Source: Propioniciclava sinopodophylli
GTDB lineage: Bacteria > Actinomycetota > Actinomycetes > Propionibacteriales > Propionibacteriaceae
Assembly (NCBI RefSeq): GCF_004324755.1
Contig: NZ_SDMQ01000004.1
Location: 62,001-126,000 of the forward strand
Reading direction: 5' to 3'
Length of the DNA stretch: 64,000 bases
Shown here: piece after piece, positions 16,339 to 24,804 of the stretch
Layout: each line of letters opens with the position of its first letter
Numbering within the stretch: position 1 is the stretch's first letter
Made by a program: the position numbers and the translations under genes
The notes under the pieces: model-generated
Databases searched by the model: none
Told to the model about the DNA's origin: nothing
The model's input: only the letters and a program-made list of their open reading frames with translations

Positions 16339-17537
16339 GGGGCCTCCTTCGTGAGGGGGTCGCTGAGGGGCACGGACGCGACGAGCCGGGCGCCCTCCCC
16401 CGGCGCCGAGGTGAGGTCGAGGCGTCCGCCGACCGCCGCCAGCCGCTCGCGCATGCCGCGCAGGCCGAAGCCCGTGACGGACGCGGTGGGGTCGAATCCG
16501 ACGCCGTCGTCCTCGATGGTCAGCGATGCCGAGGCCGGGCCGTACTCCAGCACCACGTCGGCGCGGCGGGCCCGGGCGTGCTTGGCGACGTTGGCCAGCC
16601 CCTCCTGGGCGACCCGGATCAGCACGTCGTCGTGACCGGACGCCGCCGCCCGGCCGAGCACGCGCAATTCGCCGCCCAGCCCGGTGCCCGCGCGCCACTC
16701 GCCGAGCAGGTCGTCGAGGGCCAGCGGCAGGTCGGCGTCGTCCAGGCGAGGCGACGCGAGCGCCTTCACCGCGCGGCGGGCCTCGGCCAGCGCCTCGCGG
16801 GCGGCGGCGTCCACCACACCGAGCCGGCGGTCACGCTCGGCGGCGTCCGGGGCGGCGGAGGCGGCGTCCAGCTGGGCGATGATGGCGACGAGGTCCTGGG
16901 CGACGGTGTCGTGGATCTCCCGGGAGAGGCGGGCGCGCTCCTCGGCGATGCCGGCCTCGCGGGCCTGCGCGACGAGCTGGTCGCGCAGGGACGCCGACCG
17001 CTGCTGCTCGGCGCGCAGCTCGTCGTTGGCGCGTCCCAGCTCGACGAAGAGGGCCTCGCGGCGCCGGTCGAGCATGAGCATCAGGCCCGTCACGGCGAGG
17101 TTCACCGCGACGAACGCCGCGTACACCGCCGGGATGAACAGCACCGACCGCGGCCCGCCGACCTGCGCGATGGCGATGACCAGCGCGACGCCGACCATCC
17201 CCACCACCCTCTGCACCGGCTGCGGGAACCGCGCCGACTCGTAGTAGCCGATGAACAGGTAGAGCCCGAACGCGGGCGACAGCCACACGGCCACGGCGGC
17301 GAGCGCCAGGTTGAGCCAGAACAGGACGACCGCCCGCACAGGCGACCCGGGGCGTCCGCCCACGACGCGCACGGCCGCCATCGCCACGGTCAGCACGACC
17401 AGCCACGGCAGGTCGGCCACCCGCACCACCGGGACGCCGGCGTACGCCATCACCACGGCCGCGACCAGGCTCGCCGCGAGCAGGCCGAGCGGGACGGCGA
17501 ACGGGAGGGGATCCCGGCGGGTGGTCATGGTGGTCAT
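16335..17537 (-). CDS. Sensor histidine kinase (HisKA_3 family)
   Basis: This 400-aa membrane kinase has about five N-terminal membrane helices (residues ~12-150), a coiled-coil-like linker, a HisKA_3 dimerisation domain with phospho-acceptor His209 in SREIHDTVAQDL, and a C-terminal HATPase with N-box (RVAQEGLANVAKHA), DDGVGF and GLRGMRERL. The start ATG 17537 (MTTMTT) has GGCAGG just upstream; an ATG three codons later is possible. It is transcribed with the ABC transporter upstream and the response regulator downstream. Lack of an extracellular domain suggests it senses through the membrane or the transporter. Confidence 0.94.
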   Translation of the reverse strand: MTTMTTRRDPLPFAVPLGLLAASLVAAVVMAYAGVPVVRVADLPWLVVLTVAMAAVRVVGGRPGSPVRAVVLFWLNLALAAVAVWLSPAFGLYLFIGYYESARFPQPVQRVVGMVGVALVIAIAQVGGPRSVLFIPAVYAAFVAVNLAVTGLMLMLDRRREALFVELGRANDELRAEQQRSASLRDQLVAQAREAGIAEERARLSREIHDTVAQDLVAIIAQLDAASAAPDAAERDRRLGVVDAAAREALAEARRAVKALASPRLDDADLPLALDDLLGEWRAGTGLGGELRVLGRAAASGHDDVLIRVAQEGLANVAKHARARRADVVLEYGPASASLTIEDDGVGFDPTASVTGFGLRGMRERLAAVGGRLDLTSAPGEGARLVASVPLSDPLTKEAP

Positions 17538-17548
17538 CCTGCCGGAGT

Positions 17549-18343
17549 TCACTCCCACCGGAACGTGCGTACCGCGACGAGGGCGCCGGCCACGGTCCAG
17601 GCGGCGAGCACCACGAACGGCTGCCACGACGGCTGGACGCCGACGGTCGCGTCCAGCATCGCCTGCGCGGCGGCGCCGCCGGGCACCAGATCGGTGAGCG
17701 TGACGAGCCAGTCGGGGAAGAGCTGGCGGGGCAGCCAGAGTCCGGCGGAGAACCACATGAGGGCGGCGACGACGTTGCCCAGGCCGGCCGCGACCTGCGG
17801 CGAACCGACGACGGCCGCCAGCACCGTGCCGAGCGCGAGGAAGGCGAGCAGGCTCAGGAGCCCCGCGAGGGCGAACCAGCCGAGGTGCGTGGGCAGCCCC
17901 GCACCCGCGAGCGCCGGGATCGCCACGATCAGCGCCCCCACCAGCAGCCCGACGGCGGCGACCACGGTGAACAGCGCCGCCAGCAGCGTGGCCGGGGACG
18001 CCGGCGTGGTCCGCAGCCGGCGCAGGATGCCCGCCTGCCGGTAGCCGCCGAGGATCGCCGGCATGACGGTGAGGCCGAGTACTGAGGTCGCGAACAGCAG
18101 GATCGTGGGCTGGTACGTGCGCACCACCGGCAGCCCGCCGAAGTCGGCCAGCGGCTCGCGCGCCGCCGGGATCGCGGACATCACGACGATCGCCGCCAGA
18201 GGCAGCACGGCGCCGAACACCAGGGCGGCGCCCTCGCGCGACAGCAGGCGGGACTCGCTGCGCAGGTGCGCGGCGTAGGCCTTGGCGAACCGCGCCCGGG
18301 GCGGCGCGACGGTTGCAGTCGTGGGGGCGGTGGGCGTGGTCAT
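17549..18343 (-). CDS. ABC-2 type exporter permease
   Basis: This 264-aa membrane protein has six predicted helices, including ALVFGAVLPLAAIVVMSAI and ILLFATSVLGLTVMPAILGG, and the ABC-2 family segment GYRQAGILRRLRTTPASPATLL after helix 2. Its ATG overlaps the stop of the ATPase gene (ATGA 18340-18343), and it is followed 11 bp on by the sensor kinase. With that ATPase it should form a drug or lipid exporter of the DrrAB type. Confidence 0.93.
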   Translation of the reverse strand: MTTPTAPTTATVAPPRARFAKAYAAHLRSESRLLSREGAALVFGAVLPLAAIVVMSAIPAAREPLADFGGLPVVRTYQPTILLFATSVLGLTVMPAILGGYRQAGILRRLRTTPASPATLLAALFTVVAAVGLLVGALIVAIPALAGAGLPTHLGWFALAGLLSLLAFLALGTVLAAVVGSPQVAAGLGNVVAALMWFSAGLWLPRQLFPDWLVTLTDLVPGGAAAQAMLDATVGVQPSWQPFVVLAAWTVAGALVAVRTFRWE

Positions 18344-19269
18344 CGGAGGGACCCTTCCTGGGTGGTGCTGGTGGGGGCGGACGCCGTGAGGCTGAGGTAG
18401 GCGTCGTCGAGCGAGGGCGCGGTGACGCGGAGCTGTCGGGCCGTGACGCCGTTGGACGCCAGCGCGGCGAGGACGGCCTGGGGCGAGTCGGCGTCCCCAC
18501 GCACGACGACGCGTCCGCGGTCGAGGTCGACGGACGCGACGCCGGGGAGGCGACGGAGGGTGTCCGGGTCGATGGCGTCGTCGGCGGCGAAGGAGGTCTC
18601 CTGCCCGCCGGTGGCCGTGGCGATGGCGTCCGGGGTGCCGGAGGCGACGATGCGTCCGCCCTCGAGGATGGCGACGCGGTCGCAGAGGTAGGCGGCCTCC
18701 TCCATGAAGTGGGTGACGAGCAGCATCGTGACGCCGTCGTCGCGGAGCAGGCGCAGGTACTCCCAGATCTCGCGGCGGGCGGCCGGGTCGAGCCCGGTGG
18801 TGAGCTCGTCGAGGAAGGCGATGCGGGGGCGTCCGATCAGGGCGAGCGCGATGGAGAGGCGCTGCTGCTGTCCGCCCGAGAGCTTGCCGAAGGGCTGGTG
18901 GGCGTGGGCCGAGAGCCCGAACCGCTCCAGCAGCTCGCCGGCGGGGCGCGGGTCGGCGTAGAAGGCCGAGTAGAGGTCGAGCGCCTCGGCGACGCGCATC
19001 TTGTTCGGCAGGCGGCACTGCTGCAGCTGCATGCCGAGCATCTCGCGGAGGGCGAGGGGGTCGGTGGCCGGGTCCATGCCGGCGACGCTGACGGAGCCGC
19101 CGTCGCGGTCGCGCAGGCCGCCGATGCACTCGACGGCGGTGGTCTTGCCCGACCCGTTCGGCCCCAGCACGCCGAGGATCTCCCCCTCGTCGACGTTCAG
19201 GTCGATGCCGTGCAGCACCTGCCGGGAGCCGTAGGACTTGGTGAGGCCTGAGACCGTGATGAGTGCCAT
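18340..19269 (-). CDS. ABC exporter ATP-binding protein (DrrA-like)
   Basis: This 309-aa nucleotide-binding subunit has Walker A GPNGSGKT (residues 36-43), signature LSGGQQQRL, Walker B RIAFLDE followed by LTTGLDP, and the switch His in LVTHFMEEA. The C-terminal ~80 residues match the accessory domain of DrrA/CcmA-type exporters. The first Walker B acidic pair reads DE followed by L rather than the usual P, which is tolerated. It is the first gene of a four-gene operon (ATPase, permease, kinase, regulator) with overlapping ends. The upstream DNA holds the 22-bp repeat array. Confidence 0.94.
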   Translation of the reverse strand: MALITVSGLTKSYGSRQVLHGIDLNVDEGEILGVLGPNGSGKTTAVECIGGLRDRDGGSVSVAGMDPATDPLALREMLGMQLQQCRLPNKMRVAEALDLYSAFYADPRPAGELLERFGLSAHAHQPFGKLSGGQQQRLSIALALIGRPRIAFLDELTTGLDPAARREIWEYLRLLRDDGVTMLLVTHFMEEAAYLCDRVAILEGGRIVASGTPDAIATATGGQETSFAADDAIDPDTLRRLPGVASVDLDRGRVVVRGDADSPQAVLAALASNGVTARQLRVTAPSLDDAYLSLTASAPTSTTQEGSLR

Positions 19270-19353
19270 GCATCAAGCGTCCCGTCCGGGCGGCCCGGAA
19301 ACCTCCCCCACCCGCCCCGACCTGGGGTCATCCGATCGGAGGACCCCCGATGC

Positions 19354-19475
19354 GCCGAGAGCCCCGGTGTTGTCCGCCGAGAGCCCCGGCCTTCTCCGCC
19401 GAGAGCCCCGGTGTTGTGCGTCGAGAGCCCCGGTTCCTTCCGCCGACAGCCCCGGTTCCTTCCGCCGACAGCCCC
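19354..19475. repeat. Tandem 22-bp repeat array (five full units plus a partial)
   Basis: Units start at 19354, 19376, 19398, 19420, 19442 and 19464, each exactly 22 bp, with core GCCGAGAGCCCCGG followed by a variable six-base tail ending CC or GC. The array begins directly at the stop codon of the MFS gene and lies in the divergent space upstream of the ABC operon. Related units occur at 50843, 58101 and 59886. Confidence 0.9.
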
Positions 19476-20687
19476 TCACCCCACCGGACGCGCTGCGCGA
19501 TGGGTGAGCACCGCCGCCACGAGCGCGACCAGGCAGAGGAGCGCCACCGGGACGACGACACCGATCCAGCCGGAGCCCATCCACGAGAAGCCGACCGCCC
19601 AACCCACCACCGCAGAGCCGGAGTAGTAGAAGACGTTGTACAACGCCGTCGCCTGCGCCCGGATGTTCGACGCCGCCCGCGCCCCGACCCACGACGACGC
19701 CACGGCGTGCGCGCCGAAGAACCCCGCCGTCATGACGAGCAGGCCCACGATGATGACAACCACGTGGTCGACGAGCATCACGAACAGCCCGACGGCCATC
19801 ACGAGGATCGACCCGACGAGCGTCTGGAACCGGCCGAACCGAGGGACGAGGCGTCCGGCCCAGCCGGCGCTCACAGTGCCGGCCAAGTAGGACGCGAACA
19901 GCCACGACACGAGCGCGGCGGGCAGGCCGAAGCCCGGCCCCTCCAGCCGGAACGCGAGGTAGTTGTAGACGGCCACGAACCCGCCGAACAGGGCGAACGC
20001 CGTCAGGTAGAGCGTCACCAGGCCTCGGTCGCGCAGGCAGCCGAGCACGCTGCGGGACAGGTCCCCGAGCGACACGCGGCGAACGACGTGTCCACGGGCT
20101 GCTGGCATGAGCGCGAAGAAGACCGCGGCCGCACCGACGCACAGCAGCGCCACCACGGCCAGCCCGGCGCGCCATCCCCAGAACCCCGCGACGAACCCGG
20201 CGACGAGGCGTCCGCTCATGCCACCCACGCTGGTGCCGGCGATGTACACCGCCGCCGCGGACGCCGTGAACCGTGCGTCGATCTCGTCGTGGAGATACGT
20301 CATCGCGAGCGCGGGGAGCCCGCCCAGAGCGAGCCCTTCGAGGAACCGTACCGCCAGCAGCACGTGCAGGAACGGGCTGAACGCCGCCAACACCCCCAGG
20401 ATGGCGGACGCCGCAATGGCGGCCCGCATGGCGTTGAGCCGTCCGAAGCGATCGGCCGCCCACGACCACGGGACGACCGCGAGCGCCACGCCCAGCATCG
20501 CGAAAGAGACAGTGAGCGCGACGTCGCTCGGCGGCGCTCCCAGGTCGGCCCTCAGCACGGTGAGCAGCGCCTGCGGCGAGTGGAGTTGGGCGAAGGTCGC
20601 CACACCCGCTGCGCCGAGCCCGACCAGGATACGCCGGTACTCTCGCGACTCGCGGTGGTGTCCCGCCCAGTCCGACTCGGCCTTCAC
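19476..20687 (-). CDS. MFS transporter (YnfM-like)
   Basis: This 403-aa protein has 12 membrane helices. The loop between helices 2 and 3 carries the MFS motif (WAADRFGRLNAMR), and RFLEGLALGGLPALAMTYLHDE is typical of the YnfM/AraJ-like subgroup. A second loop motif (WAGRLVPRFGRFQTLVG) marks the C-terminal half. The substrate is unknown; such proteins export small molecules. No signal of decay is seen. The stop codon abuts the 22-bp repeat array. Confidence 0.92.
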   Translation of the reverse strand: MKAESDWAGHHRESREYRRILVGLGAAGVATFAQLHSPQALLTVLRADLGAPPSDVALTVSFAMLGVALAVVPWSWAADRFGRLNAMRAAIAASAILGVLAAFSPFLHVLLAVRFLEGLALGGLPALAMTYLHDEIDARFTASAAAVYIAGTSVGGMSGRLVAGFVAGFWGWRAGLAVVALLCVGAAAVFFALMPAARGHVVRRVSLGDLSRSVLGCLRDRGLVTLYLTAFALFGGFVAVYNYLAFRLEGPGFGLPAALVSWLFASYLAGTVSAGWAGRLVPRFGRFQTLVGSILVMAVGLFVMLVDHVVVIIVGLLVMTAGFFGAHAVASSWVGARAASNIRAQATALYNVFYYSGSAVVGWAVGFSWMGSGWIGVVVPVALLCLVALVAAVLTHRAARPVG

Positions 20688-20739
20688 GTGCGCAGTCTAC
20701 GAGCGGGACGCCTCGGGTCGCGTCGGGCGGTCGGCCGGG

Positions 20740-21621
20740 TCAGCGGTCCCGGACGACGACGGCCTGCAGTTCGCCCACGGGGAGTTCGCGAGAGTCCGCG
20801 ATGTTCAGCGGGATGGTGCCCGTGTAGCCGATCGCGGACCAGTCGATGCCCCAGTGCGCGGTGGCTGTGACCGTGTAGGAACCCTTCGGCAGGGACGCCT
20901 TGGAGTACGTGTACCCGCAGGTCGGAGACGGTGCGCCCGCCTCGACGGACTCGGTGTACGGGGTCATCGTCGTGCAGCGAACGGCGGAGCCATCCCCCAT
21001 CGCGAAAGTCACCCCGGACCGCTTGGCATCCATGCGGATCGTGATCCCGTAGCCGGACACGCTGGTCGCCATCCGGTCAGGAGTGTCGACCCAGAGCCAC
21101 AGGGGATGCCCTACGACGGCCATGTTCCACTCGTTCACGGACGGGTCGGGCCCGAAGGTGGGGACCGAGTCCGGCAACCTGAGGCGGGCCACCAGCGTGC
21201 GCACGACCGACTCGACCTGGTCGCGCGTCGGGGGCGCCGCCTCGACGGCCTCGTCAGCTCGCTCGCCGGGGAGGCAATCGTCGACCTCGCGACCGGCATC
21301 CCAGCACTCGGGTGCGAACACCCTGCTGAACGACGCCGGCATCCTGTTCTTGCCATAGTCGTACTCGGGGACGGCGGGCCGCGACGACGTTGCCCGCTTT
21401 AGCGTGTGGTCGCGGCCGGCATCCCAGGCGTCCTCGGTCTGGTATTGCGGGTTCCGCGTCTGGGTGGCCGGGGTCTTGACACTCACGTCCACCCCTCTTT
21501 CGCTCACTTGGGTGGTGGGCGTATCGGCTTGAGGCTCGTCAGAAGCTTCGGCCACCGGAGCCGCTGGAACACATAGCAGGACGACTGCGGCGACGCAGGC
21601 GGGCAGACATCGCTTCAGCAT
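20740..21621 (-). CDS. Secreted protein of unknown function
   Basis: This 293-aa protein has signal peptide MLKRCLPACVAAVVLLCVPAAPVAEA. The mature part has a low-complexity stretch, then a Trp-rich domain (NEWNMAVVGHPLWLWVDTPD) ending in a beta-rich segment (SYTVTATAHWGIDWSAIGYTGTIPLNI). This ending resembles actinobacterial extracellular proteins often annotated loosely as 'ATP/GTP-binding', though no P-loop is present. It overlaps the upstream lipoprotein gene by 7 bp, so the two are co-translated and may act together at the cell surface. Confidence 0.85.
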   Translation of the reverse strand: MLKRCLPACVAAVVLLCVPAAPVAEASDEPQADTPTTQVSERGVDVSVKTPATQTRNPQYQTEDAWDAGRDHTLKRATSSRPAVPEYDYGKNRMPASFSRVFAPECWDAGREVDDCLPGERADEAVEAAPPTRDQVESVVRTLVARLRLPDSVPTFGPDPSVNEWNMAVVGHPLWLWVDTPDRMATSVSGYGITIRMDAKRSGVTFAMGDGSAVRCTTMTPYTESVEAGAPSPTCGYTYSKASLPKGSYTVTATAHWGIDWSAIGYTGTIPLNIADSRELPVGELQAVVVRDR

Positions 21622-22211
21622 GATGGCACCCGCTCCGCATCAGAGGTGGCGATCTTCAACTGGCCGTCTGTCCGCGTGAAGAAGTACTTGCGCATCACGG
21701 CCACGCCTGCCGAGCCATCAGGGGAGTCCTTGGTTACGTAGCGCTCTCGAGTCCCGTCAACGCAGTATTGGATGGTCGCGACAGAACCTCCCCGCGCCTC
21801 GGCTGGAGTCCACTTCACCCACGCGATCGGGACGGCATCCCCGATGCGCCTAGCTTGGTCATGCCGATCTTGGTCAATCAATTGCTGGGTAGCCTGGCGG
21901 AAGGCACCAGTTGTGGTGTCTAGGAGTTCCGGCGTCATCTCCCGCAGGCTCCAGTCAGCCTCCTGACGGTCGACCTCGGCTTGGTAGCGCCGCAGCACAG
22001 CCTCAGCCTCCTCATACAAGGCCCGCTGCTCGGCCAACGCGTCGAAGTCGGCCTGGGTGCACGGGAACGGCGACGCACCGTCCAACGGCACGCAGGTGGG
22101 CACGCTCGGGGTGGGGATCGGACTCGGCGCGGCGGTCGGAGTGCAGCCGACGAGAACCGCCAGCCCCAGCCCGACCAACGCCGCGGAGATTCCGCGGAAG
22201 GTTCGTTGCAT
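21615..22211 (-). CDS. Lipoprotein of unknown function
   Basis: This 198-aa protein starts MQRTFRGISAALVGLGLAVL and has a lipobox VLVGC with lipidated Cys23, followed by a Pro/Thr spacer. A charged helical segment (residues ~55-90: LAEQRALYEEAEAVLRRYQAE) precedes a C-terminal domain with IQYCVDGTRERYVTKDS, like surface proteins with a SnoaL/NTF2-like or adhesin role. It is translationally coupled to the secreted protein at 20740-21621. Function unknown. Confidence 0.87.
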   Translation of the reverse strand: MQRTFRGISAALVGLGLAVLVGCTPTAAPSPIPTPSVPTCVPLDGASPFPCTQADFDALAEQRALYEEAEAVLRRYQAEVDRQEADWSLREMTPELLDTTTGAFRQATQQLIDQDRHDQARRIGDAVPIAWVKWTPAEARGGSVATIQYCVDGTRERYVTKDSPDGSAGVAVMRKYFFTRTDGQLKIATSDAERVPSC

Positions 22212-22364
22212 GGTGATGCTCCTAGTGGGGGTGTCCCCCAGTCTGGCACCCCGAAAGGAACACCCGAGAGTTGTCCACAGGGCAAATGGGACGCCCCCGC
22301 ACCCACGAACCGATCCAGCACACAGAAGGCCGCACCAACGGCGTCCATTGCTTATGGTTTGCTT

Positions 22365-23264
22365 ATGAAACCCGCCCTCGACCTGCGCAAGCTACGAGCG
22401 TTCGTCGCCGTCGCCGAGGAACGCCACTTCGGCCGCGCGGCGGAGCGGCTCTTCGTCGCCCAGCCGGCCCTGTCGCAGACGATCAAGGCACTCGAGGCGA
22501 GCATCGGCGTCCAACTGCTCGATCGCTCGACGCGACGGGTCGACCTGACTCTTGCCGGCGCGCGGCTCCTGGACCGCGCCCGCGACATCCTCGGCTCGGT
22601 CGACGATGCCGTCGCCGAGGCCCGCCGCATCGACGCCGGCGAGGAGGGGTCCCTGCGCCTCGGCTTCATCGGCTCGGCCAGCTTCGGCCTCATGCCATCC
22701 CTCGCGCGCGCTCTCGGCGATGAACTCCCCCGCCTCAGGCTCGACCTCACTGGTGACCTCCTCAGCCCCGAGGTCGCCGCCCGCCTGGCCGACGGATCAC
22801 TCGACGTGGGCATCCTCCGCCCGTTCGCCCTCTCCCCCGGCGTCCACAGTCGCGTGCTGCACTCGGAGCCGCTCGTCGCCGCCCTGCCCAGCGGCCATCC
22901 CGCCACCGACGGCCCCATCGTGCTCGCCGACCTCGCCGAGGAGCCCTTCGTCAGCTACCTCTCGCGGGCCAGTGCCATGGCGTCCGCCCTCACTGACGCC
23001 TGCCGTGCGGCCGGATTCACCCCGACGATCCGCACCGAGGTGCGAGAGACCGCGACGCTGGTCGCCTTCGTCGCGTCCGGACTCGGCGTGGCGCTGGTGC
23101 CGCAAGGCGTGGCGCACCTCCAAATCCCGGGCGTGGAGTACGTCGGGCTCGCAGACGAGGTCACGATCGACCTCGTCGCCGGCTGGCGGTCGGACGCCCC
23201 GGCCACGGTCGAGCGGGTGGTCGACCGCCTTGAGACGCTCGCCACCGGCACCAGCACGGCCTGA
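22365..23264 (+). CDS. LysR-family transcriptional regulator
   Basis: This 299-aa regulator has an N-terminal winged helix-turn-helix (LRKLRAFVAVAEERHFGRAAERLF, then QPALSQTIKALEASIGVQLLDRSTR) and a periplasmic-binding-protein-like effector domain from residue ~90 (GSLRLGFIGSASFGLMPSLAR). The ATG at 22365 is chosen because the HTH follows at once. The 153-bp upstream gap separates it from the divergent lipoprotein gene, which may be its target. Effector unknown; closest in style to regulators of aromatic or drug-related genes. Confidence 0.93.
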   Translation: MKPALDLRKLRAFVAVAEERHFGRAAERLFVAQPALSQTIKALEASIGVQLLDRSTRRVDLTLAGARLLDRARDILGSVDDAVAEARRIDAGEEGSLRLGFIGSASFGLMPSLARALGDELPRLRLDLTGDLLSPEVAARLADGSLDVGILRPFALSPGVHSRVLHSEPLVAALPSGHPATDGPIVLADLAEEPFVSYLSRASAMASALTDACRAAGFTPTIRTEVRETATLVAFVASGLGVALVPQGVAHLQIPGVEYVGLADEVTIDLVAGWRSDAPATVERVVDRLETLATGTSTA

Positions 23265-23367
23265 CCGGCGCCCGTCAATCCCCTCACCCGAGGGATCGAG
23301 GACTCAGGAATCGACGCCCGGCCCGGTCAATGTCACCTCGCTACCGCCGCGGTCCACGCAAGAGCAA

Positions 23368-23397
23368 AGTCCCGCATCAGCGAACTGATGCGGGACT
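23368..23397 (-). terminator. Terminator of tRNA-Arg
   Basis: A perfect 13-bp hairpin (AGTCCCGCATCAG, loop CGAA) lies just 3' of tRNA-Arg on the minus strand, inside a further outer pairing of CAAGAG with CTCTTG. Confidence 0.8.
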
Positions 23398-23401
23398 CTT
23401 G

Positions 23402-23474
23402 CGCGCTCGGAGGGACTCGAACCCCCAACCTGCTGATCCGTAGTCAGCTGCTCTATCCATTGAGCCACGAGCGC
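23402..23474 (-). tRNA. tRNA-Arg (anticodon ACG)
   Basis: The 73-nt cloverleaf has acceptor arms GCGCTCG and CGAGCGC, D-loop GGCTCAATGGATAGAGC, anticodon loop CTACGGA (ACG) and T-arm GGGGGTTCGAGTCCCTC, with discriminator G. CCA is not encoded. It reads CGN arginine codons. A copy of its 3' half lies inverted at 29057-29105. Confidence 0.97.
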
Positions 23475-23611
23475 ATCGGTCAACGACCGAGTAGACACTC
23501 TACTAGCCAACCGCGATGACGTCCAAACCAGCGACAACCGGACTCTGCCGCGCGCGTCCAGACATCTGCGGGTGACAGCCCTCATCCGTTCACCCATGGT
23601 GGAGGGTGGCA

Positions 23612-24631
23612 TCACCGTTGTCGGTCGGCGACCGACTCGCGCTTGCGAAGCGGCATGGGCACCTGGAGATGTCCCGCAGGCTTCCCTGTCAGGAGCATGT
23701 CCATGGCTGCCCTGCCCATTTCCTCGTAGGGGATGCGGACGGTCGTCAGCCCTGGGTGCACGTAGGTTGCGATGACATCGTCGTCGAAGGATGCGATCGA
23801 GATGTCTGCGGGGATCCGTAGTCCGCGCTCCCAGATGGCTTGGTAGGCCCCGAATGCGAGGCGGTCGTTCATTGCGATGATGGCAGTGAAGTCGAGACCC
23901 TGGTCCAGGAGCGCGCGCGTGCCGCGGTAGCCCTTCTCGGGTTCCCAGTCCTCCTCGAAGTGGCGCGCCGTGAAGGCGAGGCCCGCTTCGGCCATAGCCG
24001 ACTCGATGCCCAGGAAGCGGTCGCCGATGGAGACCGACAGGCGTCGGTCGCGGCGCAGGGCGTCAACATCGCCGAGGAGGGCGATCCTCTCGTGTCCTCG
24101 TTCGATCAGGTGGTTCGCCACGTCCCGGCCCGCCGTGATCTCGTCTCGCAGGACCGAGGCGTGCCCACCGGTCGAGGTGCCGTTGAGCACTACCACGGGC
24201 AGGTCACCAATTTCGGCGGGGATGTCGATCTCCTTCGATCCCATCAGCGCGAAGATGAGCCCGTCCGGCCTGCGGTCGAGCATGGCGCGCACGGCCCGGT
24301 TGATGCGCTTTCGATCGTTGCCCGCCTCCGCCATCAGGACGGTGTGGTCGCGGGCCTCCGCGCCGTCCAGGGCGCCACGAATCATGGCCGACGCGTAACG
24401 GGTGACCGTCACATCGTCGGAGACGAACCCCACGGTGCGGGTCTTGCCCACACGAAGGCTTCGGGCTGCGGGGTTGGGCCGGTAGTCGAGTTCGCGGGCG
24501 GCCGCCCTGATGCGCTCCTGGGCGTCTGCAGAGAGTCGGGAGCCCTCGCGGTTGTTCAGCACGAGGCTGACGGCCGTGACGGACATTCCGGCCCGCTCGG
24601 CCACGTCGGCCAACGTTGCACGCTTTCCCAT
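23612..24631 (-). CDS. LacI-family repressor of the sugar cluster
   Basis: This 339-aa repressor starts MGKRATLADVAERAGMSVTAVSLVLNN at ATG 24631, with the LacI helix-turn-helix at residues 5-25 and the hinge helix (AARELDYRPNPAARSLR). The effector domain is periplasmic-binding-protein-like (TVGFVSDDVTVTRYASAMIRGA...). The extra 16 residues available upstream are not part of the conserved fold. It is divergent from the sugar ABC operon, and two matching palindromic operators flank the operon promoter in the gap. It likely releases DNA when the transported sugar binds. Confidence 0.95.
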   Translation of the reverse strand: MGKRATLADVAERAGMSVTAVSLVLNNREGSRLSADAQERIRAAARELDYRPNPAARSLRVGKTRTVGFVSDDVTVTRYASAMIRGALDGAEARDHTVLMAEAGNDRKRINRAVRAMLDRRPDGLIFALMGSKEIDIPAEIGDLPVVVLNGTSTGGHASVLRDEITAGRDVANHLIERGHERIALLGDVDALRRDRRLSVSIGDRFLGIESAMAEAGLAFTARHFEEDWEPEKGYRGTRALLDQGLDFTAIIAMNDRLAFGAYQAIWERGLRIPADISIASFDDDVIATYVHPGLTTVRIPYEEMGRAAMDMLLTGKPAGHLQVPMPLRKRESVADRQR

Positions 24632-24685
24632 CCCGGCCCTCTCGTCCCGGCAGGCGCTCACCCCGCCGATGCCCATCATGCCCTG

Positions 24686-24701
24686 TCAAAAGGATTTAGC
24701 A
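24686..24701. promoter_or_regulatory. LacI-family operator 1
   Basis: GTCAAAAGGATTTAGC is a near-copy, in reverse orientation, of operator 2; 14 bp of the two sites (AAAAGGATTTAGCA) are perfect reverse complements. It lies just upstream of the -35 region of the sugar operon and 54 bp from the repressor start. Confidence 0.7.
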
Positions 24702-24707
24702 AACCCG

Positions 24708-24736
24708 TTGACGACCGGTTTGAGGACGTGTTAGCT
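24708..24736 (+). promoter_or_regulatory. Probable sugar-operon promoter
   Basis: TTGACG (24708-24713) is separated by 17 nt from TTAGCT (24731-24736), a fair -35 and a weak -10. It is bracketed by the two operators, so repressor binding at both would occlude it. Confidence 0.5.
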
Positions 24737-24743
24737 TCTGCGT

Positions 24744-24759
24744 GCTAAATCCTTTTAGC
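24744..24759. promoter_or_regulatory. LacI-family operator 2
   Basis: GCTAAATCCTTTTAGC is a palindrome with 6-bp arms (GCTAAA/TTTAGC), typical in size for LacI-family proteins. It sits just after the -10 box and 45 bp before the binding-protein start. Confidence 0.75.
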
Positions 24760-24804
24760 GCCGGCGCAAAGGCTGCGCCGGCCGAGAAATTTCGGAGGAT
24801 CATC

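Noticed and set aside
19354-19475. Possible CRISPR array
   Set aside because: Units are contiguous 22-bp tandem copies with no unique spacers, and no cas genes are in the window.
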